A stretch of 24,930 nucleotides of DNA, taken from contig JBGUJH010000129.1 in assembly GCA_045113775.1 (NCBI GenBank), positions 1 to 24,930 on the forward strand, read 5' to 3'. The notes beneath the pieces are model-generated. The model did no database searches. It was not told where the DNA came from and was given only the letters and a program-made list of their open reading frames with translations. The stretch comes from CAG-791 sp045113775 (GTDB lineage Bacteria; Bacillota; Clostridia; Lachnospirales; Lachnospiraceae). Positions 1 through 7,077 of the stretch are shown here, in pieces (position 1 is the first letter of the stretch; the number at the start of each line of letters is the position of its first letter). A program made the position numbers and the translations under genes.

Positions 1-41
1 TGACTGCTGTCAAACCCTCTATTTGAAGAACTTAGTCTTCA

Positions 42-80
42 GTGTGGAATTTACTTTTACATGTGGAATTTAACTTTTCA
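42..80. repeat. Tandem 19-bp repeats, possible insertion-sequence terminus
   Basis: Two near-identical units lie head to tail: TGTGGAATTTACTTTTAC at 43-60 and TGTGGAATTTAACTTTTC at 62-79, differing by one inserted A. They end in CA at 79-80, two bases before the stop codon of the kinase gene. IS21-family elements carry several direct repeats at each end and finish in CA, so this could be the right end of such an element whose body lies before the window. No transposase reading frame is visible in the 41 bases to the left, so the identification is an inference. A 6-bp hairpin (24-29 with 36-41) sits just inside. Confidence 0.35.
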
Positions 81-81
81 C

Positions 82-921
82 TCAACCTGCTTTTCCCATC
101 ATCCTAAGAAGGTACGGGATCGTAGATTCAAAATGAATGCCGTAGCGGGGGTCATCAGAATCCTCTTTTGTCACTCTGATCGTCTCCGCCGTATAGTCGG
201 CAGCGATCCTGAAAGCGAGTTCCGGTCTCTTGCCGCAGACCAATGCGCCTGCCGCCGCCGCGGAAAACAGATCCCCTGTACCGTGATACGAGATGTCGAT
301 CTTTTTATTCTGATACGAAAAAGCCTGTCCTGACTTCCGATTCAGGCTCTGATATCCGATGGTTCCGCCGGTATATGAAACACCTGTCACGATCGCGTTG
401 GCAGCCCCCAAAGCACACACCCGCTGCGCCAATTCTGCAATATAGCTTTCGTCGTACTTCTCCTTATACTCCATCCCGGTCATGAGGCACGCCTCTGTAA
501 TATTGGGAACTGCATAATCTGCCGCCATGCACAGTTCTGAGCAATGCGCCGCATAGTCTTCGCTGATTCCGGCATATGCTCTTCCATGATCTCCGAATAC
601 GGGATCGACAAAGAGCAGTGTATCCTCATCCCTGAACAGATCTATCACGTTCATGACCAGTTCTATATCCTTAACAGCTCCCAAATACCCTGTATAGATC
701 GCGTCGAACGCGGCGCCATTGTCTTTCCACTGCTTCGCAAAGGACAGAATCGTGTCTGTGAGATCCATCTTTATGTAGTCCGGAAACATAGTATGTGTAG
801 AAAGGATAGCTGTAGGAAGCACTGCGGTCTCAATCCCCATTGCAGAGAGAACCGGCAGGGCGATCGTAGTCGAACACTTGCCAAAACATGAAATATCCTG
901 GATCGTAAGGATTCTCTTCAT
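82..921 (-). CDS. Pyridoxal/pyridoxamine kinase (PdxY/PdxK-like, PfkB fold)
   Basis: Cytoplasmic vitamin B6 salvage kinase, expected to phosphorylate pyridoxal, pyridoxamine or pyridoxine with ATP to supply PLP. The 279-aa product begins MKRILTIQDISCFGKCS, the typical N-terminus of this family, and carries the ribokinase-type GTGD motif near residues 214-217 with the catalytic Asp, followed by a small-residue helix (LFSAAAAGAL) that forms the anion hole. The frame is open upstream to 960, but the ATG at 921 is chosen because GGAAAGGAAG precedes it at proper spacing and because the family starts there. It lies 58 bp downstream of apbE and may be cotranscribed with it. The coding end abuts the putative IS terminus, so the last few residues could have been altered. 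Substrate preference among the three vitamers cannot be read from sequence. Confidence 0.88.
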   Translation of the reverse strand: MKRILTIQDISCFGKCSTTIALPVLSAMGIETAVLPTAILSTHTMFPDYIKMDLTDTILSFAKQWKDNGAAFDAIYTGYLGAVKDIELVMNVIDLFRDEDTLLFVDPVFGDHGRAYAGISEDYAAHCSELCMAADYAVPNITEACLMTGMEYKEKYDESYIAELAQRVCALGAANAIVTGVSYTGGTIGYQSLNRKSGQAFSYQNKKIDISYHGTGDLFSAAAAGALVCGKRPELAFRIAADYTAETIRVTKEDSDDPRYGIHFESTIPYLLRMMGKAG

Positions 922-979
922 TATCTTCCTTTCCGCACGCGTGTGCATCATATAACTCACCCGGGGACATCCCCCTGAT

Positions 980-2008
980 TCATTCTTCCTTAAATCCCAT
1001 TCCTTCCGTACTCACATACCTTCCGTCCGCCGTAATAAAAAAAGCTTCGATCCCCTCAGTTTTCTCTGCGGCATTCAGGCCCTCTCTCTCCCCCATGATC
1101 AGCAGAATAGTTGCCAGGGCGTCACAGTCAGCCGATCTGCCTTTGGGAGCCCGCAGCGTCACTCCGACTATATCGGATTGAGCCGGATATCCTGTCGCCG
1201 GATCCAAAATATGATGGTAACGCACGCCGTCCTTCTCAAAGTATCTCTGGTACACTCCGGAGGTTACGACAGTCTCATCGCAGCACTCCACTGTTCCGAC
1301 AATCTCTGACTGCTCCGAGTACGGTTTCTCAATTCCGACCCGAAAAGGTTTAAATTCCTTGCCGGCGGGCTTTTTCCCGATACATACGATATTTCCGCCA
1401 AGACTGATGACGGCAGAAGTCACGCCGCTCTCTTCAAGTTTTTCTCCAACCTTGTCAGCAATAAACCCCTTCGCGATACCCCCCAGATCCAGATGTGTCT
1501 CAGGATCAGAGATCATCACCGTATTCCCTTTAATACTTACATTCTTCCAATTGACGGTCGATACCGCTTTCTTCAGTTCCTCATCCGAAGGCACTTTCGG
1601 ATCCTCCGCATGAAAGTCCCACAGATCCGTCACTCTTCCGATCGTGATATCAAACGCGCCGCCGGACATCTCGCTGTAACTGAGCCCCTTTCGGATCACT
1701 TCCACGGTCTCCGGATCACAATCCACGGGCATTCCCCCGGCATGGTTGATCTTGTAGATATCACTGCCTTCTTTCGTGCGGCTCAACAGCGATTCATAAT
1801 GGCTGCAGAGTTTAAAAGCCTCGTCAATAGCTGCCTGTGCGCCCTCTTCGCTCATCTCTTCCATATCATACACCGAGACAGAACAGACAGTGTCAAAATA
1901 GAAACTCTGCTTCGACACCGGCTCAGCCGTTTTGCTGCCGCATCCCGACTGTGTTATAATCAAAAATACTGCAGAAACTGCAGCGATCCATTTGTAAATT
2001 GTTTTCAT
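980..2008 (-). CDS. apbE: FAD:protein FMN transferase (ApbE), putative lipoprotein
   Basis: ApbE cuts FAD and attaches FMN through a phosphoester bond to Thr or Ser in target proteins on the outer face of the membrane; the RnfG and RnfD proteins encoded nearby are the obvious substrates. The 342-aa form has an N-terminal hydrophobic helix ending in QSGC (Cys23), an imperfect lipobox, followed by ApbE motifs in order: SFYFDT, GGAFDITIGRVTDLW, LDLGGIAKGFIAD, SLGGNI, TSGVYQRYF, HHILDPATGYP, and ADCDALAT with the metal-binding Asp residues. The frame runs up to 2110, but that extension is encoded by the hairpin element and has no homology-like character. An ATG at 2020 is possible; 2008 is preferred because GAAGGTAAGA stands just before it and it gives a clean signal peptide. 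It is divergent from the eetA-like gene. Confidence 0.93.
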   Translation of the reverse strand: MKTIYKWIAAVSAVFLIITQSGCGSKTAEPVSKQSFYFDTVCSVSVYDMEEMSEEGAQAAIDEAFKLCSHYESLLSRTKEGSDIYKINHAGGMPVDCDPETVEVIRKGLSYSEMSGGAFDITIGRVTDLWDFHAEDPKVPSDEELKKAVSTVNWKNVSIKGNTVMISDPETHLDLGGIAKGFIADKVGEKLEESGVTSAVISLGGNIVCIGKKPAGKEFKPFRVGIEKPYSEQSEIVGTVECCDETVVTSGVYQRYFEKDGVRYHHILDPATGYPAQSDIVGVTLRAPKGRSADCDALATILLIMGEREGLNAAEKTEGIEAFFITADGRYVSTEGMGFKEE

Positions 2009-2020
2009 TCTTACCTTCAT

Positions 2021-2152
2021 GTCGAAGCGCTTTGCGCTGAGACCGCGAGGTGAAATTCGCGAAGGCAATTTCACCGATGCGATTTCAAGGTTTGCGGCGC
2101 TTCGACGCAAACCTTGTGATTGAATAATAATGCATCGGCATTATTATTCAAT
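2021..2152. repeat. Nested inverted-repeat element (four stem-loops, pseudoknot-capable)
   Basis: This stretch between the divergent apbE and eetA-like genes is almost entirely built of perfect inverted repeats. Bases 2119-2133 pair with 2138-2152 (15 bp, 4-base loop). Bases 2087-2096 pair with 2106-2115 (10 bp, 9-base loop). Bases 2049-2057 pair with 2067-2075 (9 bp). Bases 2021-2030 are complementary to 2097-2106, that is to the loop of the second hairpin, so a pseudoknot or a switch between two folds is possible. Such compact palindromic blocks are typical of dispersed, non-autonomous repeats in clostridial genomes, but only one full copy lies in this window. It occupies the place where the promoters of both flanking genes would be expected. 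Confidence 0.75.
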
Positions 2153-2193
2153 CTTGACTCCTCTGCGGCCATCACATTCAAGGAACAGCTTGT

Positions 2194-2586
2194 ATGGAGA
2201 ATTGTAACATGTTCAGTTTTATCAGAAAAGCAGACATTATCCTGTTCTGCGTTCTTCTTCTCTCGGCAGGTATATCTGCAGCGCTAATCTTCTTCAGGCT
2301 GTCATCCCCTGCCGGCGATGCAGTCATCACATTGAACGGCAGTCCTTACGGCACATACAGTCTAGATGAAGATCATCGGATCGAGATCAGCGGTGAAGAC
2401 TTCCATAATGTCATCCTCATAGAGAACGGCAGCGTTATGATGGAGTCTTCCGACTGTCACAACCAGGTCTGTGTGAATCATAAACCGATCTCTCGTTCCG
2501 GCGAGAGCATAATCTGCCTTCCGCATAAAATCGTTGTTCGTATAGAGGGGGGAAAGGAGGCGGATGTCGATGCAGTTGCCCAGTAG
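2194..2586 (+). CDS. NusG domain II-containing protein (EetA-like)
   Basis: A 130-aa protein with one N-terminal membrane helix (about residues 12-34) and an extracytoplasmic NusG-domain-II fold. The family signature is clear: DCHNQVCV (residues 87-94, Cys88 and Cys93) followed by GESIICLPHKIVV (Cys108). Despite the name it has nothing of the transcription factor NusG beyond this beta domain. Proteins of this family are called EetA in the Listeria flavin-based extracellular electron transfer locus, where their exact biochemical role is unsettled. The gene overlaps the downstream Gx-transporter gene by 23 bp and is divergent from apbE. Two starts are possible: ATG 2194 (AAGGA nine bases upstream) and ATG 2209 (GGAG nine bases upstream); the longer is given. 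No convincing -10 box is visible downstream of the TTGACT at 2154-2159. Confidence 0.85.
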   Translation: MENCNMFSFIRKADIILFCVLLLSAGISAALIFFRLSSPAGDAVITLNGSPYGTYSLDEDHRIEISGEDFHNVILIENGSVMMESSDCHNQVCVNHKPISRSGESIICLPHKIVVRIEGGKEADVDAVAQ

Positions 2587-3088
2587 TTCTCCTGCAGCGA
2601 AGCGCGTGGCTCTAAGTGCACTTTTTGCGTCGCTTGCCCTTATCTTCTCCTATGTCGAGGCGATCCTTCCAGCCGCGCCCGGTATTCCCGGCATTAAGCT
2701 GGGAATTGCGAACCTGGTCGTGATCATCGCTATGTACCGGCTGGACAGCCGCTACGCTCTGACCATCAACCTCATCCGCATCTTTCTGGCCGGTTTCATG
2801 TTTTCCGGGCTCTACGGCGCGATCTACTCTCTTTGCGGCTGCATTCTAAGCTTTGCAGTCATGTTACTTCTCAAAAAGAGTGGTGCTTTCTCTGTAATCG
2901 GAGTGAGCATGGGAGGCGGTGTCGCCCACAACATAGGACAGCTGTGCATTGCTGCCATTCTGGTTTCCAGTCCGCAGATCTTCTACTACCTTCCGGTCCT
3001 CATAATCTCAGGTACGGTTTCAGGAATTATGATCGGATGGCTTGGCTGGATTTTGCTCGAGCATATTCCAAAGAGGTTGTTCTACTGA
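2564..3088 (+). CDS. Gx transporter family membrane protein (EetB/HepI-like)
   Basis: A 174-aa integral membrane protein with about five hydrophobic segments, matching the Gx transporter family that older annotation calls heptaprenyl diphosphate synthase component I. The family-typical stretch LPAAPGIPGIKLGIANLVV lies near residues 34-52, with a conserved GGGVAHNIGQL in the second half. It is the usual partner of the NusG-domain-II protein, and the pair corresponds to EetA/EetB of the Listeria electron-transfer locus. The older prenyl-synthase name is not supported by any catalytic motif here. Translation is probably coupled to eetA: AAAGGAGG lies inside the end of that gene, 3 bases before ATG 2564 and 9 before ATG 2570, so the second Met may be the real start. 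A terminator follows directly. Confidence 0.85.
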   Translation: MSMQLPSSSPAAKRVALSALFASLALIFSYVEAILPAAPGIPGIKLGIANLVVIIAMYRLDSRYALTINLIRIFLAGFMFSGLYGAIYSLCGCILSFAVMLLLKKSGAFSVIGVSMGGGVAHNIGQLCIAAILVSSPQIFYYLPVLIISGTVSGIMIGWLGWILLEHIPKRLFY

Positions 3089-3091
3089 AAA

Positions 3092-3126
3092 AAGGAGCTG
3101 GTGCATTTAAGATGCATCAGCTCCTT
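3092..3126. terminator. Bidirectional rho-independent terminator between eetB-like gene and rnfB
   Basis: A 15-base arm at 3092-3106 pairs with 3112-3126 with one mismatch, leaving the 5-base loop TTAAG. Six A residues at 3088-3093 give a U-run for minus-strand transcripts leaving rnfB; on the plus strand the tail (ACTATTT) is weaker but follows the eetB-like stop by only a few bases. It separates the two converging operons. Confidence 0.85.
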
Positions 3127-3159
3127 ACTATTTAGGATCATCAGATCACAACAGATCGA

Positions 3160-4131
3160 TCAGGCTTTGGGCGCCTCATCTGCAGGCTTAGCTTCTGCAG
3201 CTTTCGCTTCAGCCGCTGCCTTCGCAGCCGCTTCCTTTTCAGCCTTAGCCTTCAGGGCAGCCTCTTTGCGCTTCTCAGCTTCCTTGGCTTCCTTCATCTG
3301 AAGACTCTTCTTGATCTTCTCCTTCTGCTCTGCCGTGTGAAGGACATCCTGAATTGCGCCGGTAGGGCACTTGGCAGCGCACAGGCCGCACTTGATGCAC
3401 TTCTCGGGATCGATAACACTGAGGTTATTGTCGATCGTGATCGCGCCTTTAGGGCAGACCCTTGCGCACTGTCCGCATCCGATGCAGGCCGCAGTACATG
3501 CTTTTCTGGCATCTGCGCCCTTCTGCTGGTTGTGGCAGCGGACCTGGACTTTAGCAGCTTCAGGTATGATCTTGATCAGCTTCTGAGGGCAGGCCTTTGC
3601 GCAGGCTCCGCAGCTTGTGCAGTAATCACGTCCTACAACTGCTACGCCGTCAATGATGCGGATCGCGTCAAATTCACAGGCCTGTACGCAGTCGCCCAGA
3701 CCGATACATCCGTAAGGGCACTGTTTGCTGCCGCCGAACAGCTGCTTGGCAGCCTTACAGGAATTGATATCTTCATATTCATAGAGCTTTGCAGCGTTGT
3801 CCGCTGTGCCGTTGCACATTACGAACGCGACTTTTTTCTCCATGCTGCCCGCATCCTGTCCTAAAAGAGATGCGAGTTTTGCAGCTACTGCCGGACCGCC
3901 GACAGAACACTTGGTGCAGGGAGTTTCTCCCTCTCCTTCCGCCATGGCGTGGGCATAATCGTCACATCCTGCGTATCCGCATCCGCCGCAGTTAGCTCCG
4001 GGGAGCTCTGCGCGCAGGTCGAGGAAAAGCTGGTCTTCCTGAACTGCAAATACTTTGGATGCGTAGCTGAGCATGACGGAGGCAAGGAGACCGACGATGA
4101 CAACGAGTGCTACAGGTATTACTATATTCAT
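3160..4131 (-). CDS. rnfB: Rnf complex subunit RnfB (polyferredoxin)
   Basis: RnfB is the iron-sulfur subunit that takes electrons from reduced ferredoxin on the cytoplasmic face of the Rnf complex. The 323-aa protein has one N-terminal membrane anchor (residues 4-25), then a 4Fe-4S domain of the C-x2-C-x4-C type (Cys48, 51, 56 and 72), then ferredoxin motifs CPYGCIGLGDCVQAC (138-152), CTSCGACAKACP (171-182), CIGCGQCARVCP (216-227) and CIKCGLCAAKCP (245-256). The higher cluster count relative to proteobacterial RnfB is normal for clostridia. From about residue 265 the chain becomes a 55-residue Ala/Lys/Glu helix of low complexity. It is the last gene of the operon, 15 bp after rnfA, with AAGGAGAAAGAGG before the ATG. 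Confidence 0.97.
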   Translation of the reverse strand: MNIVIPVALVVIVGLLASVMLSYASKVFAVQEDQLFLDLRAELPGANCGGCGYAGCDDYAHAMAEGEGETPCTKCSVGGPAVAAKLASLLGQDAGSMEKKVAFVMCNGTADNAAKLYEYEDINSCKAAKQLFGGSKQCPYGCIGLGDCVQACEFDAIRIIDGVAVVGRDYCTSCGACAKACPQKLIKIIPEAAKVQVRCHNQQKGADARKACTAACIGCGQCARVCPKGAITIDNNLSVIDPEKCIKCGLCAAKCPTGAIQDVLHTAEQKEKIKKSLQMKEAKEAEKRKEAALKAKAEKEAAAKAAAEAKAAEAKPADEAPKA

Positions 4132-4146
4132 CCTCTTTCTCCTTTC

Positions 4147-4722
4147 TTATGAGAACATTCCGTTGAAGCCCATAAAGCTCAGGGAAAGGATCGCCGCTGT
4201 GATCAGGACGATCGGAACGCCTCTGAAAGACTCCGGAATACGGCTCTGGTCAACGAGCTTGGTGCGGACACCTGCCATGACGACCATAGCAAACAGGAAA
4301 CCGATACCGGCGCCGAAAGCGTTTACCAGAGACTCGAGATAGTTGTAGTTGGAATCAATGTTAGTGATGCAGACACCCAGGACCGCGCAGTTAGTCGTGA
4401 TCAGAGGGAGGAAGATACCCAGCGATTTATAGAGGGCGGGCATGCTCTTCTTCATGAACATTTCAACCAGCTGCACCAGAGCGGCAATAACAAGGATGAA
4501 TACTACAGTCTGCAGATATCCGATCCCGAATTTGTTGAGCAGCTGCTGGATCGGCCATGTAACGGCTGTCGCCAGCACCATAACGAACGTAACAGCGATA
4601 CCCATACCGGTGGAGCTGTCCAGATCTTTGGAAACTCCGAGGAAGGGGCAGATCCCCAGGAACTGAGCCAGAGGATAGTTATTTACCAGAACCATGCTGA
4701 TAATGATGATAACAAATTTCAT
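4147..4722 (-). CDS. rnfA: Rnf complex subunit RnfA
   Basis: Integral membrane subunit of the ferredoxin:NAD+ oxidoreductase, homologous to NqrE and forming an inverted-topology pair with RnfE. At 191 aa it has the family's usual length and six hydrophobic helices. Conserved stretches are NNYPLAQFLGICPFLGVS near residues 14-31 and LPLITTNCAVLGVC near 105-118; the Cys residues in these two half-membrane helices are those that hold the intramembrane iron cluster shared by the RnfA/RnfE pair. The gene follows rnfE by 20 bp with a strong GGAGAGGAGG site before the ATG. Confidence 0.97.
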   Translation of the reverse strand: MKFVIIIISMVLVNNYPLAQFLGICPFLGVSKDLDSSTGMGIAVTFVMVLATAVTWPIQQLLNKFGIGYLQTVVFILVIAALVQLVEMFMKKSMPALYKSLGIFLPLITTNCAVLGVCITNIDSNYNYLESLVNAFGAGIGFLFAMVVMAGVRTKLVDQSRIPESFRGVPIVLITAAILSLSFMGFNGMFS

Positions 4723-4742
4723 GATTTATCCTCCTCTCCTTC

Positions 4743-5459
4743 TTACTTTTTCTCTGCGCATTCGCCGTCAGCGCAGTTTCCTGCATTGGCGCATCCGTCG
4801 CAGCCGAACTCGTTGCGGATCTTGCTCTTATCCTTGGTGAAATAATGGACAGCCGCCATAACGATAGCGTATACGAAGAATCCGCCGGGAACCATTGTCA
4901 TGATGCTCATTCCCGGGATGAAGTTGGAAAGCAGCGGAATTCCCTTGAATCCCTTTGCAAGTCCGAACCAGTCGCCGGCAAGCCATGTGCCGTTTCCGAG
5001 TACTTCGCGGATCGTGCCCATGATGACCAGTGTCAGCGTAAAGCCCATGCCCATGCCGATTCCGTCGAGCGCGGAATCCAGAACGCCGTTCTTGCTCGCG
5101 AACATCTCAGCGCGGCCGAGGATGATGCAGTTAACAACGATCAGAGGCAGGTACAGACCCAGCGCGGAATACAGGGAAGGTACAAATGCCTGAAGGAGCA
5201 TCTGGACGATCGTAACGAATCCCGCGATTACAGTGATAAAGCAAGGAATTCTTACCTTATCGGGAATGATATTGTGCAGCGCAGAGATAACGATATTGGA
5301 GCAGACAAGAACAGCCGTAGCTGCGAGTCCCATACCAAAACCGGTCTCAACGGAAGTTGATGTCGCCAGTGTGGGGCAGGTACCGATGACCAGCACCAGG
5401 ACCGGGTTTTCTTTGATCAGTCCGTTCAGGAGAACGTCAATTCTTTTCCTCTCTTCCAT
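4743..5459 (-). CDS. rnfE: Rnf complex subunit RnfE with Cys-rich C-terminal tail
   Basis: Integral membrane subunit homologous to NqrD, pairing with RnfA. The 238-aa sequence starts with a cytoplasmic helix, then NPVLVLVIGTCPTLATS near residues 18-34 and LPLIVVNCIILGRAEMFAS near 124-142, the two Cys-containing half-helices of the family. It is longer than a basic RnfE (about 200-220 aa) because of a hydrophilic C-terminal tail with four Cys residues (220, 223, 229, 234) in a CDGCANAGNCADGEC arrangement that could bind a metal or form disulfides. Its ATG overlaps the rnfG stop codon as TAATG, so the two are translationally coupled. Confidence 0.96.
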   Translation of the reverse strand: MEERKRIDVLLNGLIKENPVLVLVIGTCPTLATSTSVETGFGMGLAATAVLVCSNIVISALHNIIPDKVRIPCFITVIAGFVTIVQMLLQAFVPSLYSALGLYLPLIVVNCIILGRAEMFASKNGVLDSALDGIGMGMGFTLTLVIMGTIREVLGNGTWLAGDWFGLAKGFKGIPLLSNFIPGMSIMTMVPGGFFVYAIVMAAVHYFTKDKSKIRNEFGCDGCANAGNCADGECAEKK

Positions 5460-6034
5460 TACTTCGCACCTCCTAATGCTGCGTACTGCGCAAGAGCTGC
5501 ATAAACGCCCTTATGGATAGCAGTACCGGAAACCGATGCACCGGTAATGAAGTTGAAGCCCGCTTCTTTCTTGACATCTTCCGCACTGAGGGAGTTCTTG
5601 GAGATGTACTGCGCGAGATATTCGGGATCCTGGTCCTTGGTACCTACGCCGGGAGTATCAGCGTGGTCTGTGACCTTAACGCCCGTGACTGCGCCTGCCG
5701 CGTCAAGACCTACCATCATTGTCAGGTCGCCGCCGAAGGACTTGGTCATGCAGGTCATGACATAACCGGTATCATTGTTTGCCTTGTAAACCTCTGTGAC
5801 AGCCGCCTTGCCGTCCGAAGAAGTCGCATAGCTGTCAAGATCGAGCTGTGTGAAGTCATCCGCGTCGGGAAGCAGCTCTTTTCTGTTCGCGGTAGCAGTG
5901 ATCGCCGCGTTTTTGATGATGATGGGCTCAGAGACCGAATTGGTCAATGCCAGAAGGAGTGTCGTTACGAAGCAGATCGCCACGAGAACAACTACCGGCA
6001 TGCCGTATTCTTTAAAATTGTCATTCTTAGTCAT
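5459..6034 (-). CDS. rnfG: Rnf complex subunit RnfG (flavoprotein)
   Basis: RnfG has one membrane helix (residues 11-31) and an extracytoplasmic FMN-binding domain that carries covalently linked FMN placed there by ApbE. The 191-aa length is normal. Expected features are present: GVKVTDHADTPGVGTK (118-133) and the flavinylation motif near the C-terminus. The motif here reads T164-G-A-S167, so the acceptor position of the S/T-G-A-T consensus is Ser, not Thr. The neighbouring RnfD keeps the Thr. The gene overlaps rnfD by one base (TAATG) and rnfE likewise. The identification is secure; that Ser167 bears FMN is an inference. Confidence 0.96.
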   Translation of the reverse strand: MTKNDNFKEYGMPVVVLVAICFVTTLLLALTNSVSEPIIIKNAAITATANRKELLPDADDFTQLDLDSYATSSDGKAAVTEVYKANNDTGYVMTCMTKSFGGDLTMMVGLDAAGAVTGVKVTDHADTPGVGTKDQDPEYLAQYISKNSLSAEDVKKEAGFNFITGASVSGTAIHKGVYAALAQYAALGGAK

Positions 6035-7077
6035 TATTTGGCAGCCTCCTTTTCTGCTTCCTTGGCAGCTTTCTTGGCGGCCTTCTCTGCCTCGCCGATT
6101 CCGTAGAAACGGTTCTGAGCGACCATATCCAGGAGCGGAGCCATGACGTTCATGAACAGGATAGCGAAAGAAGCTCCCTCAGGGTATGCGCAGAACAGAC
6201 GAATGATCATGGTGACAAGACCGCATCCGATACCGAAAACGATCTTGGCGTTTCTCATGATAGGGCTCGTCACATAGTCAGTCGCGCAGAAAGTCGCGCC
6301 AAATACAACACCGCCTGCCAGTAAATGGAACAGAGCCATGTGGATCGCACTGTAATCTCCGCCCGCGAACGAATAATAAATGAAGGCGAATACGAAAACG
6401 GTGCCCATGTAGCACACAGGGATGATCGGGGAGATGATCTTCTTAACGATCAGGATCACCAGGCCGATCAGAACAGCGATCGTGCAGGTCTCACCCATAG
6501 CGCCGCCGATATTGCCGACGAACATATTGGCAAGGGAAGGTGCCTCCGCAAGAGCGCCGTCAGCCAGAAGGCCCAGGGGCGTCGCGCCGGTAACTGCGTC
6601 TGCCGCCTGATTCAGTCTTGTAACAGGCCATGTGGTCATGTAAGACGTGAAAGAAAGGAGCAGGACGATACGTCCGACGATCGCGGGGTTAGCGAAGTTG
6701 CGGCCGAGTCCGCCGTAGAGCTGCTTGACGATGACGATCGCCACGAAGCAGCCGATGACTGCCATCCATACAGGAAGGTTGGCGGGCAGGTTCATAGCAA
6801 GGATCACGCCGGTAACGCAGGCGCTCAGATCCTTAACTGTCACTTTTTTGCCGAGGAGTCTCTCATAGCCGTATTCAAACAGCGCACTGCAGCCCGCGCA
6901 GACTGCGGTGAGAATGACTGCTCCTACGCCAAAATAGAAAACGCTTGCGATGAAGGAAGGGATCAGGGCGATCAGAACCCACATCATGGTTTTCTGTGTG
7001 TCGAGGGCCGTCACCAGATGGGGAGACGACGCCACGGCGAGATTATCATAATATTTTACATTCTTTGTATCCGTCAT
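6034..7077 (-). CDS. rnfD: Rnf complex subunit RnfD (FMN-bearing membrane subunit)
   Basis: Polytopic membrane subunit homologous to NqrB. It begins with the family N-terminus (ASSPHL near residues 16-21) and has about ten hydrophobic segments. The covalent FMN site is AVTGATPLG with acceptor Thr166, matching the S/T-G-A-T consensus. Other conserved stretches are YGGLGRNFANPAIVGR (121-136) and FCATDYVTSPI. The last 22 residues form a Lys/Ala/Glu-rich helix (after GIGEAEKAAKK) not needed by the core family. The gene overlaps rnfC by 4 bp (ATGA) and rnfG by one base. Confidence 0.97.
   Translation of the reverse strand: MTDTKNVKYYDNLAVASSPHLVTALDTQKTMMWVLIALIPSFIASVFYFGVGAVILTAVCAGCSALFEYGYERLLGKKVTVKDLSACVTGVILAMNLPANLPVWMAVIGCFVAIVIVKQLYGGLGRNFANPAIVGRIVLLLSFTSYMTTWPVTRLNQAADAVTGATPLGLLADGALAEAPSLANMFVGNIGGAMGETCTIAVLIGLVILIVKKIISPIIPVCYMGTVFVFAFIYYSFAGGDYSAIHMALFHLLAGGVVFGATFCATDYVTSPIMRNAKIVFGIGCGLVTMIIRLFCAYPEGASFAILFMNVMAPLLDMVAQNRFYGIGEAEKAAKKAAKEAEKEAAK

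Noticed and set aside
2009..2110. Longer ApbE N-terminus starting at 2110
   Set aside because: The extra 34 codons are read from the hairpin element, lack a ribosome site and precede a complete signal sequence; ATG 2008 has a good site.
2138..2163. Similarity to the structured RNA locus (shared AGGAGTCAA and GCATTATTAT on the minus strand)
   Set aside because: The two shared words are short, occur at different spacing and order in the two loci, and the rest of the structures differ; treated as coincidence unless a genome-wide search shows otherwise.
5513..6106. 197-codon plus-strand frame over rnfG
   Set aside because: Antisense shadow of rnfG, with no ribosome site and no protein-like domain; the opposite frame is an unambiguous Rnf subunit.
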